Positions 1-5,611 are shown, counted from the first letter of the stretch. The stretch: DNA of 6,519 nt from Endomicrobiia bacterium (GCA_009782015.1 WQUP01000056.1:1-6519); one strand, 5' to 3'. Made by a program: numbers and translations. The notes: generated by a model from the letters alone, not told the origin.

Positions 1-392
1 ATAAAACATTAACTAAAAATCCGCAGGAGCAGGAATCCACTTTATACAAGCTGATACTAAATCCTTATACCCCGTCTAATGTATTGTCAGAAATAGCCGA
101 AAAAGCCGAAGGCAGGCATTTTCATGGAGAAATCGAGCTCCTGATGAATCCCAATACAAAAAATGATACCGCATGTAAAATTTTGTATAAGAACGGCAAA
201 GAAGATACATATATTACACAAGCGCTAAAAGAATATCTGGAGAGAATTGAACGGCAAATGGAGGAAGGTAGGCAAAAATATGGAGAACTTTATAAAGATT
301 CGCTTAAATTTCAAGAAAGACAACGGCAACGCATTAACTATCTTCTTTCCCTGAAATGTCCGAATGCGGATAACGGGCAAACTCCGGAGTGA
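1..392 (+). CDS. 3' end of a gene with variant leucine-rich-like (NPxT) repeats, C-terminal charged helix
   Basis: The reading frame is open from base 3 to the TGA at 390-392, so the true start lies left of the window. A TTG at 84 is available, but the sequence before it translates as a natural continuation (…LYKLILNPYTPSNVLSEIAE…), so I do not take it as the start. Two units of the form 'NPYTPSNVLSEIA' and 'NPNTKNDTACKIL' are spaced about 29 residues apart. They resemble the variant leucine-rich repeat (LRV) or HEAT-like pattern NPxTPxxxLxxLA, which builds right-handed helical protein-binding scaffolds. The C-terminal third (ALKEYLERIERQMEEGRQKYGELYKDSLKFQERQRQR) is a highly charged, probably helical or coiled-coil tail. 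No catalytic motif is visible. The family call is tentative because only two repeat units are seen; a scaffold or adaptor role is inference. Confidence 0.6.
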   Translation, partial: KTLTKNPQEQESTLYKLILNPYTPSNVLSEIAEKAEGRHFHGEIELLMNPNTKNDTACKILYKNGKEDTYITQALKEYLERIERQMEEGRQKYGELYKDSLKFQERQRQRINYLLSLKCPNADNGQTPE

Positions 393-452
393 CAATAATA
401 GTCTATCTGACAGATGTTTCCAAAAACCGAAAATATTATTTTGCAAAAGAAA

Positions 453-464
453 AAATCTAGATTT
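453..464. promoter_or_regulatory. 12-bp perfect palindrome, candidate operator half of a pair
   Basis: AAATCTAGATTT is a perfect dyad centred at 458.5, inside the first copy of the tandem duplication upstream of uppP. Its centre is 40 bp (about four helical turns) from that of the second palindrome. A binding role is inference; A/T-rich palindromes also arise by chance. Confidence 0.3.
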
Positions 465-489
465 ACGGGAAATAATCTTTTGTAAAAGA

Positions 490-507
490 TAAAATATCGA
501 TATTTTA
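490..507. promoter_or_regulatory. 18-bp perfect palindrome just before the uppP ribosome binding site
   Basis: TAAAATATCGATATTTTA is perfectly self-complementary and ends five bases before the AAGGAG at 513-518. The position fits an operator overlapping the start of the transcript or a small hairpin in the leader. No clear -35/-10 pair with proper spacing could be assigned, so the promoter itself is not called. Confidence 0.4.
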
Positions 508-525
508 CGGATAAGGAGAAATATT

Positions 526-1359
526 TTGGGCATAATTGAAATTATCAAAGTACTGATTCTGGGCGTAGTCGAAGGCGTGACCGAGTGGCTGCCGGTGAGC
601 AGCACCGGGCACATGATACTTGTGGATGAGTTTATCCGGCTTAATGTGACGCCGGCTTTTAAAGAGATGTTTTTGGTGGTCATACAGCTTGGGGCGATTC
701 TTGCCGTTGTGATGCTTTACTGGAGGAGGCTGTTGCCTCTTTCTTTGCAAAACAAAAGGCTTACGGTTGACAAGGGGACGTTAAACCTCTGGGGAAAAAT
801 AATAATTTCCTGCATACCGGCGGCAATTGTTGGCGTTTTGTTTGACCATCAGCTCAACGAGCTGTTTTACAATTACACAACCGTAGCGGTAATGCTTATT
901 CTCTTCGGCGTCTTTTTTATAGTTGTTGAAAACATGCGCAGGGGCAAAGCCCCTGTAATAAATTCCGTGGTGGAGATAACTTACTCTGCTGCACTTATAA
1001 TAGGTGTATTCCAGCTTATTTCAGCTGTGTTTCCCGGCACGTCGCGTTCCGGGGCTACGATAGTCGGCGGGCTTTTGATCGGCGTTTCACGGACTGTTGC
1101 TGCGGAATATACGTTTTTTCTCGCGGTGCCGGTGATGTTTGGCGCCAGCGCTTTAAAGCTGGTTAAGTTCGGTTTTCATTTTACCGGCGCCGAAGCGGCG
1201 CTGCTAATTTTGGGAACGGCAACGGCTTTTATTGTGTCCGTGATTTCCATACGGTTTTTGCTGGGGTACATCAAAAATAATGATTTTAAGATTTTCGGCT
1301 GGTACCGGATAGTGTTGGGGTGTTTGGTGCTGGCGTATTTTATGGTTGTTGTTCATTAA
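526..1359 (+). CDS. uppP: undecaprenyl-diphosphate phosphatase (UppP/BacA)
   Basis: This integral membrane enzyme dephosphorylates undecaprenyl diphosphate to undecaprenyl phosphate. It recycles the lipid carrier for peptidoglycan and other surface polymers; in E. coli its overexpression gives bacitracin resistance. Both family signatures are intact: EGVTEWLPVSSTGHMIL at residues 16-32 (E16, E20, S26 and H29 match the catalytic/metal-binding set) and FPGTSRSGATI at 169-179 with R174. The length of 277 residues is normal and the rest is a string of hydrophobic helices. The start is TTG at 526: AAGGAG at 513-518 gives a seven-base spacing, and residues MGIIEIIKVLILG align with the usual family N-terminus; no ATG fits better. 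The gene follows a spacer with paired palindromes, and its stop codon lies inside a self-complementary segment. The substrate-binding protein gene starts 60 bases later. Confidence 0.97.
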   Translation: MGIIEIIKVLILGVVEGVTEWLPVSSTGHMILVDEFIRLNVTPAFKEMFLVVIQLGAILAVVMLYWRRLLPLSLQNKRLTVDKGTLNLWGKIIISCIPAAIVGVLFDHQLNELFYNYTTVAVMLILFGVFFIVVENMRRGKAPVINSVVEITYSAALIIGVFQLISAVFPGTSRSGATIVGGLLIGVSRTVAAEYTFFLAVPVMFGASALKLVKFGFHFTGAEAALLILGTATAFIVSVISIRFLLGYIKNNDFKIFGWYRIVLGCLVLAYFMVVVH

Positions 1360-1395
1360 GGACTTTAAGGTCTTTAAAGTCCTTAAGGACCTTAA
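1356..1395. repeat. self-complementary segment with two mutually exclusive hairpins at the uppP 3' end
   Basis: A perfect 13-bp stem (1356-1368 with 1374-1386, loop GGTCT) overlaps the uppP TAA. An alternative 8-bp stem pairs TTAAGGTC (1365-1372) with GACCTTAA (1388-1395). The small palindromes CTTTAAAG (1372-1379) and CCTTAAGG (1381-1388) sit inside. No T tract follows, so it is not a standard intrinsic terminator. It could stabilise the uppP mRNA end, attenuate transcription or be a degenerate AAGGACTT repeat. Confidence 0.6.
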
Positions 1396-1419
1396 CGTCA
1401 AGGCGCAACAAGGAAAAAC

Positions 1420-2667
1420 ATGCAGCTTCAATTTCCGCAGTTTTCTAAAAAACAAAGAGTAACGCTCAAAGTAGTTATGACGCTGCTGGGGATATCGTTT
1501 ATAAGCTACGCGCTGTATTTTGCGCTGATGGCGTTTTCGTTTTTCGGCGAAACTTTTTTTATGGCGCTTGCGGTAATATCGGCGGTTCTGGCAATTGTTT
1601 TCTGCGTCATGTTTCTGTTTTTGGAAAACAACAAAAGGCACTTTCGCGCATTATTTATAGTTTTTGCGGCCATAGTCGTTTTGTCGGCGGCAATAATAAT
1701 AGTCTGCAAAAGCTATCAGAACAGCATACCGAAAGTTCTTGCTGCAAACGGCGTGGATTTGACGGACTACATTCCTTTTCACGGCGCAAAGGTAGCTAAG
1801 CTAGATAAGCCGGCAACTCTCGAGTTAGAAAAAGATTTTCCGGTTATGGACGGAGCAACCGCGCTGTATCCGGTCTATGCGGCGTTTGCCCAGGCTGTTT
1901 ATCCGGAACTTGCAAAAGAAGAAGAGCCGTCCGTCACCAGAAACAGATTCATAGTCTGCAACAATACAAAGTACGCCTATGACGATCTGCTGCGCGGCGC
2001 CGCGGACATCATATTTGTAGCCTCGCCGTCTCAGCGGCATATTGACGACGCGAAAAAGGCCGGAAAAGATTTGCAGTTTGTTCCAATAGGAAGAGAAGCG
2101 CTGGTATTTTTCGTCAACAAGAAAAATCCCGTAAACAGCCTTACCCTGCAGCAGCTGAGGGATATTTATTCCGGCCGCGTAACAAGCTGGAAAAAAGTCG
2201 GCGGCAAACGCGGAAAGATAAAAGCTTTCCAGCGCGCCGAAGGCAGCGGCAGCCAGACCGCGCTTGAGGAGCTTATGAAAGGCGATAAAATAACGGCGCC
2301 TCTAAGGGAACGCATTTCCGCAGGCAAAGGCGCCAAGGCCGAGGCGGTTGCGGATTACAGAAACTATAACAATGCGCTCGGATTTACGTTCAGATTTTTC
2401 GTCGAAGAAATGGCAGGACGTGATCAGATAAAGATTCTCTCGATAGACGGCATAGCCCCTACCGAAGAAAATATAACGAGCGGCCGCTATCCGTTTACGT
2501 CGGAATTTTACGCCGTAACTGCCTCCGGCAGCGATATAAACGGCAATTCCGGCAAAAAGCAGAGTACCGAAAAGGTTATAAAGTGGATTCTCTCTGACGA
2601 AGGCCAGGAGCTCGTGGAAAAATCGGGATATGTGCCAATGCAGGAGCATGTAAAAAAACCTTCTTGA
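1420..2667 (+). CDS. membrane-anchored PstS-family (phosphate-type) substrate-binding protein
   Basis: The 415-residue product has two parts. Residues 1-100 contain three predicted membrane helices (about 18-42, 45-68 and 77-96). The positive patches KKQR (10-13) and NNKRHFR (70-76) predict a cytoplasmic N-terminus and an external C-terminal domain. From about residue 130 a periplasmic-binding fold of the PstS type follows: VMDGATALYPVYAAFA (DGATALYP at 144-151, equivalent to the ligand-binding first loop), FVPIGREALVFFV (220-232), LTLQQLRDIYSGRVTSWKKVGG, and the anion-binding-like EGSGSQT (274-280). The last part, GYVPM, is typical of the family end. Family members bind phosphate for an ABC importer, but pstC, pstA, pstB and phoU are absent here, so another anion or a sensory role is possible. 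The ATG at 1420 has AAGGA five bases upstream. Co-transcription with uppP is possible given the 60-base gap. Confidence 0.85.
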   Translation: MQLQFPQFSKKQRVTLKVVMTLLGISFISYALYFALMAFSFFGETFFMALAVISAVLAIVFCVMFLFLENNKRHFRALFIVFAAIVVLSAAIIIVCKSYQNSIPKVLAANGVDLTDYIPFHGAKVAKLDKPATLELEKDFPVMDGATALYPVYAAFAQAVYPELAKEEEPSVTRNRFIVCNNTKYAYDDLLRGAADIIFVASPSQRHIDDAKKAGKDLQFVPIGREALVFFVNKKNPVNSLTLQQLRDIYSGRVTSWKKVGGKRGKIKAFQRAEGSGSQTALEELMKGDKITAPLRERISAGKGAKAEAVADYRNYNNALGFTFRFFVEEMAGRDQIKILSIDGIAPTEENITSGRYPFTSEFYAVTASGSDINGNSGKKQSTEKVIKWILSDEGQELVEKSGYVPMQEHVKKPS

Positions 2668-2676
2668 TGCAGTGTC

Positions 2677-2723
2677 ATTCCGGCTCCGTATTTAGACACT
2701 ACGGGGTAAATTCCAACCGGAAT
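2677..2723. repeat. dispersed inverted repeat with long loop
   Basis: ATTCCGG (2677-2683) pairs with CCGGAAT (2717-2723) around a loop of 33 bases. Preceded by GTGTC and followed by CCATG, it has the look of the widespread 'GTCATTCCGG…CCGGAATCC' class of intergenic palindromes. It begins ten bases after the substrate-binding protein stop codon. Confidence 0.45.
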
Positions 2724-2766
2724 CCATGTTTGCAGTTGTCGTCAGGAAAATCTAAAGATAACGTGG

Positions 2767-2786
2767 ATACCGGCTTTCGCCGGTAT
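2767..2786. repeat. dispersed palindrome ATACCGGC-TTTC-GCCGGTAT
   Basis: A perfect 8-bp stem (2767-2774 with 2779-2786) closes a TTTC loop, and GTGG and GACA flank it. This is the REP-like class common in intergenic DNA. There is no T tract for termination. Confidence 0.65.
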
Positions 2787-2794
2787 GACAAACA

Positions 2795-2816
2795 GGGTTT
2801 TTAGAGAGACCCAATT
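2795..2816 (+). repeat. solo copy of the 18-base terminal repeat (plus AATT) of the 5587-5748 element
   Basis: GGGTTTTTAGAGAGACCC (2795-2812) is identical to the right end of the MITE-like element (5731-5748) and, inverted, to its left end (5587-5604). This copy and the right-end copy share the preceding A and the following AATT, so identity runs over 23 bases. No inverted partner is visible upstream, so it is a solo or eroded end. It finishes seven bases before the lipoprotein ATG and so forms that gene's leader. Confidence 0.8.
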
Positions 2817-2822
2817 TAAAAT

Positions 2823-3659
2823 ATGAAAAAACTTTTAAGTTTTATTATCATGGCTGCGTTGTTAGCATTTCAGACAGGCTGCGGCGGAAACAAAAGCGGC
2901 GATAATAAGCCCTTGATGAACCGCAGCACTTACTATGAAGACATAAGAAATATTCTGCTCAACGCAACTCCCCGGCAGCTCGGTCTTGAGCCCGAATCCA
3001 TGCCTGAGTCCGAATCCGGCCTTGTGGCCGAACGCGGCCTTGAGGCCGAACGCGGCCTTGAGGCCGAACACGGCCTTGATGCCGAACACGGCCTTGAGGC
3101 GCATGAAGGACAAAACCGCATATACGGAATAATTATAGAGCAGAACGTGGCAGGATTGATTCAGGTGCTGTACGCGACGTATGCCGACGGCGAAGCTGCT
3201 GACATTATTCAGAACGGCCGTTATGTTATAAGCTCCGGCGCTGACAGCGCCAGCAGCGGCGTTTCAAAACTTTTATACAAAAATGCGGCAAGATACCTCG
3301 AGTTCTACAAAGACGACGTTGAAAAATATCTGAAAAACGCAGCTCCGCTGAAAGCTGCTTCGGTGATGCTTTCGACTTTATTTATAGACGGCAGCGATGA
3401 TCCGGAGACTGCCGATACCATAAAAAAATATGTGTCCGGCGCATCTGAAACGTATCTTTTAGAAAATCTCAAGCAGGATAAAAACGCTTATAAGCCCGCT
3501 GCAAACAAAATCAAAATACACTTTCTCTCTTATGACGGTCGTTTTTCGATTGAAGGAGACGCTTCATCGATAACTAAGTCGGAGTATGGCGGTCTTCTTT
3601 CCGCAAGAGCCAGGATCGCTGATAAAATTACGGAAAATGCGGCACGCGCGGAAAAATGA
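2823..3659 (+). CDS. predicted lipoprotein of unknown function with 6-residue tandem repeats
   Basis: The N-terminus MKKLLSFIIMAALLAFQTGC is a lipoprotein-type signal peptide with the acylated cysteine at residue 20. The lipobox QTGC is degenerate at -3. Export and membrane anchoring are likely but not certain. Residues 54 to about 94 are a tandem array GLEPES-MPESES-GLVAER-GLEAER-GLEAEH-GLDAEH-GLEA, an acidic and probably helical insert. The remaining ~180 residues (NRIYGIIIEQNVAGLIQVLYATYADGEAADII…) are mixed helix and strand with no motif I recognise. A segment near the end (KIKIHFLSYDGRFSIEGD) could be a beta hairpin. No Shine-Dalgarno sequence is convincing: AGAGAG at 2803-2808 is 14 bases away and belongs to the repeat element. 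Translation may therefore be weak or depend on other signals. Confidence 0.8.
   Translation: MKKLLSFIIMAALLAFQTGCGGNKSGDNKPLMNRSTYYEDIRNILLNATPRQLGLEPESMPESESGLVAERGLEAERGLEAEHGLDAEHGLEAHEGQNRIYGIIIEQNVAGLIQVLYATYADGEAADIIQNGRYVISSGADSASSGVSKLLYKNAARYLEFYKDDVEKYLKNAAPLKAASVMLSTLFIDGSDDPETADTIKKYVSGASETYLLENLKQDKNAYKPAANKIKIHFLSYDGRFSIEGDASSITKSEYGGLLSARARIADKITENAARAEK
2982..3100 (+). repeat. 18-bp in-frame tandem repeat, about 6.6 copies
   Basis: The consensus is GGCCTTGAGGCCGAACRC. Copies begin at 2982 and 3000 (both degenerate), 3018, 3036, 3054 and 3072, and a partial copy at 3090. The central four are nearly identical and the first two are diverged, which suggests expansion by slippage from a degenerate end. 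As 18 is a multiple of three, copy number changes keep the reading frame. Confidence 0.9.
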
Positions 3660-3692
3660 CAAAAGAAAACCGCAATACCGCTTATACATAAA

Positions 3693-3718
3693 TCTGCGAG
3701 AGATAAAGCTTTCGCAGA
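3693..3718. repeat. hairpin in the gap after the lipoprotein gene
   Basis: TCTGCGAGAG (3693-3702) pairs with CTTTCGCAGA (3709-3718) with one G-T pair and the loop ATAAAG. No T run follows on the + strand, so it is not a standard terminator. It may mark the 3' end of the lipoprotein transcript or be a minor repeat. Confidence 0.4.
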
Positions 3719-3746
3719 AGTACGGCTAAAAAAAAGGGGGGCGCAA

Positions 3747-4010
3747 TTGAAATTTAAAACAAACAACAAAACCGCGATTATCTGCGTGACCGCCGCGATC
3801 TCCATGGCGTTTTTGTGGATTCCGTTCGGCTATCTGCAAAACAGGCTGGTAATGTGGCTCATTAAATTTGCGGGGTCGGGGGGAAACAGCGCCGCCATGT
3901 ACACGGCGTTTGTGCTGCTGGGACTCAGTTTTATATATTTTCTGTGCATGGCCGGATTTCTGGCGTACGTGCTGATATATTTATTGAATCACAAAGAAGT
4001 TGAAAAATAG
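3747..4010 (+). CDS. small two-helix membrane protein, paralogue 1
   Basis: This 87-residue protein has two clear hydrophobic segments, about residues 10-30 and 52-80, and a basic N-terminus (KFKTNNK) that suggests both ends are cytoplasmic. I do not recognise a named family. It is clearly related to the gene at 4192-4470. Ungapped by eye, about 26 of the first 83 positions are identical, including MKxKTxxKTAxIC, LxIP near residue 25 and MxGxLAYVxIxLxxHK at the C-terminus. The start is a TTG at 3747, chosen because AAGGGGG lies about six bases upstream and because it aligns exactly with the ATG of the paralogue. The gene ends with tandem stop codons TAG TAA (4008-4013). The cluster with a membrane-bound hydrolase hints at a shared membrane role, but that is inference. 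Confidence 0.8.
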   Translation: MKFKTNNKTAIICVTAAISMAFLWIPFGYLQNRLVMWLIKFAGSGGNSAAMYTAFVLLGLSFIYFLCMAGFLAYVLIYLLNHKEVEK

Positions 4011-4020
4011 TAAAATATTA

Positions 4021-4057
4021 GCGGCAAAAAATTAGGCCGGATTATGACTGTTGCCGC
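4021..4057. repeat. 7-bp inverted repeat between the small membrane genes
   Basis: GCGGCAA (4021-4027) pairs with TTGCCGC (4051-4057) around 23 bases that include the ATG at 4044. If transcribed, it could sequester the start of the possible 39-codon reading frame. The stem is short, so the evidence is weak. Confidence 0.3.
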
Positions 4058-4163
4058 GGGGGTGATGCTTTTAGCGGAACTTTTGTTTTTGGCAGGCGGA
4101 TATATAAGCGGCGGCATTTGCAGAATAAATCAAATTTGGATTGTCGGGGTAACGCAGTTTTAG
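4044..4163 (+). CDS. possible 39-residue hydrophobic small protein or remnant of a third paralogue
   Basis: ATG at 4044 opens 39 codons ending in TAG at 4161-4163: MTVAAGVMLLAELLFLAGGY followed by ISGGICRINQIWIVGVTQF. One membrane helix (about residues 4-22) is predicted. There is no good ribosome binding site. The frame is the same as that of the upstream gene and is open back to the tandem stop codons; the preceding residues SGKKLGRI loosely resemble the N-terminal KTARI of the paralogue. The 17 bases at 4018-4034 and 4160-4176 match at 15 positions, one before this frame and one before the next gene, as if the leader had been duplicated. It could be a real small membrane protein, a decayed third copy, or chance in a 181-base gap. 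Confidence 0.25.
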   Translation: MTVAAGVMLLAELLFLAGGYISGGICRINQIWIVGVTQF

Positions 4164-4191
4164 CCGGAAAAAATTATAAAGGGGAGTAAAA

Positions 4192-4470
4192 ATGAAAGTA
4201 AAAACTGACGTAAAAACGGCAAGAATATGCGCGATAATCGCGCTGGCGGCAACGGTTTTGTATATTCCGTTGAACAATTTTATTACGCCATCGATAGTAA
4301 AGTTTTCCGCGATGCTTTTTCCTTCCACAAGCCACTTCAGCATTTACGCGCTGTTTTTTGCCATATTTCCGACGATCTTATACTATTTCGGCATGTTAGG
4401 ACTTTTGGCGTATGTGGTTATATTTCTCTACAAGCACAAAGCTCCGAAAGAGGCAAAAAAACATAAGTAA
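4192..4470 (+). CDS. small two-helix membrane protein, paralogue 2
   Basis: This 92-residue protein has two hydrophobic segments, about residues 10-30 and 51-80, a basic N-terminus (MKVKTDVKTAR) and a strongly basic C-terminus (KHKAPKEAKKHK), so both ends are predicted inside. It is the tandem paralogue of the gene at 3747-4010, sharing the KTAxIC start motif and the AYVxI end motif. No characterised family is recognised. The ATG at 4192 has GGGGAG at 4181-4186, five bases away, a strong site. Its TAA stop (4468-4470) overlaps the ATG of the next gene by one base (TAATG), which suggests translational coupling with the metal-dependent hydrolase. That makes a common function or stoichiometric expression plausible. 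Two shorter overlapping frames here are shadows. Confidence 0.85.
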   Translation: MKVKTDVKTARICAIIALAATVLYIPLNNFITPSIVKFSAMLFPSTSHFSIYALFFAIFPTILYYFGMLGLLAYVVIFLYKHKAPKEAKKHK

Positions 4471-5321
4471 TGGACATTTTAACGCACGCGCTGTGCGGCG
4501 CGGCAGCCGGCACGGTTGTTGCAGGTTTTGCCAAGGCAGATTCTGCCAAGACAGATTCTGCCAAGGCAGATTCTGACAAAGGCGTAAAAACGCGTCTTGC
4601 GGTTATCGCCGCAGCGGCTGCGGGCGCCGTGCTGCCGGATTTGGACGCAATTAGCCTTTGGTCAAAATTCGACGGTACATTTGGAAAGATATTTGCGCTA
4701 GAACATTCCGGAAGATATATTTACTCCGCAAAATTCTGGTACTCCCACCATGCTTTTATGCACTCCGTTTTTGCCGGCATTTTAACGGCAGCATCCGCAG
4801 GCGCGGCATGTTTCTTTATAAAAAAAGCGGCAAGGCCGCCCGCCTTTGAAAATATCAAAAAGTTTTTTATTTCCAAAAAATTATATTTCGCGGGTTTTTT
4901 ATCGGGCTGGCTTCTTCACCTTTTGGGCGACCTGCCCACGCCTGCTGCTGCGTGGGGCGGGATAAGGATGTGGTTTCCGTTGAAAGCGTATGTCGGCGGA
5001 AGCGGAAAAATATGGTGGTGGAACAACTACGACATATTTTTGACCGCCTGCGCGGTAATCGTAATAAATGCGGCGCTGCTCTCCTTGGAAAAATATCTGA
5101 AAGGCCGTATAAAAATTTTAACGTTTGCGGTATTTATGTCCGGCTTTTTGTTTGCGTTTTATCAAATCGAAACCCGCGGATTTGATTTCGGCTACAGCGG
5201 CAGCACGGAAAAATTTCAGGAGTATGAACAGAAATCAAAAGACGTCCAGAAAGATATTTTGGGCGGAACCCTGTATAAAATAATGGAAAAGCTAGACAAA
5301 CGGCTTCCGTTTAATTTTTAA
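4470..5321 (+). CDS. membrane-bound metal-dependent hydrolase, DUF457/YdjM-type
   Basis: This 283-residue integral membrane protein shows the DUF457 (YdjM/YbcI-like) pattern: MDILTHALCGAAAG with H6, GAVLPDLDAI with D57 and D59, SHHAFMHS with H93, H94 and H98, and LHLLGDLPTP with H150 and D154. These His/Asp residues are spaced as in the family, which is predicted to bind metal and hydrolyse an unknown, probably lipid-linked, substrate. Several hydrophobic helices run from residue 43 to about 235. The C-terminal tail (STEKFQEYEQKSKDVQKD) is charged and helical. Between H6 and the DLD motif lies an in-frame 15-bp tandem repeat (residues 21-35, AKADS/AKTDS/AKADS) not expected in the family. The ATG at 4470 overlaps the preceding stop. 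The only purine-rich site, AGAGG at 4449-4453, is 16 bases away, so coupling is likely. No terminator follows directly. Confidence 0.85.
   Translation: MDILTHALCGAAAGTVVAGFAKADSAKTDSAKADSDKGVKTRLAVIAAAAAGAVLPDLDAISLWSKFDGTFGKIFALEHSGRYIYSAKFWYSHHAFMHSVFAGILTAASAGAACFFIKKAARPPAFENIKKFFISKKLYFAGFLSGWLLHLLGDLPTPAAAWGGIRMWFPLKAYVGGSGKIWWWNNYDIFLTACAVIVINAALLSLEKYLKGRIKILTFAVFMSGFLFAFYQIETRGFDFGYSGSTEKFQEYEQKSKDVQKDILGGTLYKIMEKLDKRLPFNF
4530..4580 (+). repeat. 15-bp in-frame tandem repeat, three copies plus a partial
   Basis: The unit is GCCAAGGCAGATTCT, at 4530-4544, 4545-4559 (one difference: ACAG for GCAG) and 4560-4574. A diverged stub GACAAA follows at 4575-4580. It encodes AKADS-AKTDS-AKADS-DK, a hydrophilic linker inside the membrane hydrolase. 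Confidence 0.9.
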
Positions 5322-5467
5322 CTCTATACCTCGCGGACTTCCCACGGTAAGTCACTTGGCCGTTACCCTGCGACTTCGCTCAGGACAGGCCCCGCGCAAT
5401 GTGACAACTGATACCGTGTGCGGAGGTTCACTTAAATATTGAATGAACAAAGGGCTGGAAGGTCTGG

Positions 5468-5508
5468 ATTCTTCAGCGGCGAGAAAAAATGTTTCGCCGC
5501 TTCAGAAT
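5468..5508 (-). repeat. dispersed hairpin repeat with tandem GA mismatch (minus-strand sense)
   Basis: An inner 8-bp stem (5475-5482 with 5494-5501) and an outer 5-bp stem (5468-5472 with 5504-5508) are separated by a symmetrical 2x2 mismatch. Read on the minus strand the mismatch is GA opposite GA, as in the hairpins at 5531 and 6451. Confidence 0.7.
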
Positions 5509-5530
5509 GACAACAATAATCCTGGCCGTC

Positions 5531-5559
5531 ATCCTGAAAGGACAAAGTTCTTGAAGGAT
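5531..5559 (+). repeat. dispersed hairpin repeat, ATCCT-GA-AAGGAC-AAA-GTTCTT-GA-AGGAT
   Basis: The outer stem is 5531-5535 with 5555-5559 and the inner stem is 5538-5543 with 5547-5552 (one G-T pair), with an AAA loop and GA/GA between the stems. It is closely related to 6451-6477. Confidence 0.75.
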
Positions 5560-5611
5560 CCAGATCAATAACAACAGTTTGTAATAGGGTCTCTCTAAAA
5601 ACCCCATAGTA

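Larger units (their letters stand above)
431..510. repeat. imperfect tandem duplication upstream of uppP
   Basis: Two adjacent copies are roughly 431-468 and 470-510. They share the core TTTTGYAAAAGA (439-450 and 478-489) and both end in TTTACGG or TTTTACGG. The offset grows from 39 to 42 bases through a 3-base indel. Each copy has a perfect palindrome at the equivalent place: AAATCTAGATTT at 453-464 and TAAAATATCGATATTTTA at 490-507. Confidence 0.65.

Noticed and set aside
84..392. A complete 102-residue gene starting at TTG 84
   Set aside because: The frame is open to the window edge, and the upstream residues continue the NPxT repeat pattern, so the gene is a 5'-truncated fragment.
225..750. 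Minus-strand open frames opposite the uppP region (225-683 and 505-750)
   Set aside because: They overlap the clear uppP gene or the spacer, have low-complexity basic composition, and show no recognisable family or ribosome binding site.
1356..1395. Intrinsic terminator after uppP
   Set aside because: The stem is A/T-rich and no T run follows it on either strand.
1204..2699. Minus-strand frames opposite uppP and the substrate-binding protein
   Set aside because: They are shadows of well-supported + strand genes. The 1204-1641 frame even translates the self-complementary DNA at 1356-1395 into LRSLRTLKTLKSL.
2862..3121. Minus-strand frames with repeated 'FGLKA' or 'SASRPR' units
   Set aside because: They are antisense readings of the 18-bp repeat array in the lipoprotein gene. 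Periodicity alone keeps these frames open.
4071..4343. Minus-strand 90-residue hydrophobic frame
   Set aside because: It overlaps the second paralogue, whose start, Shine-Dalgarno sequence and paralogy are strong. Its hydrophobicity mirrors that of the sense gene.
5443..5571. A 42-residue frame MNKGLEGLDSSAARKNV… on the + strand
   Set aside because: It runs through two dispersed hairpin repeats, its only purine-rich site (CGGAGG) is more than 15 bases away, and its composition is that of translated repeat DNA.
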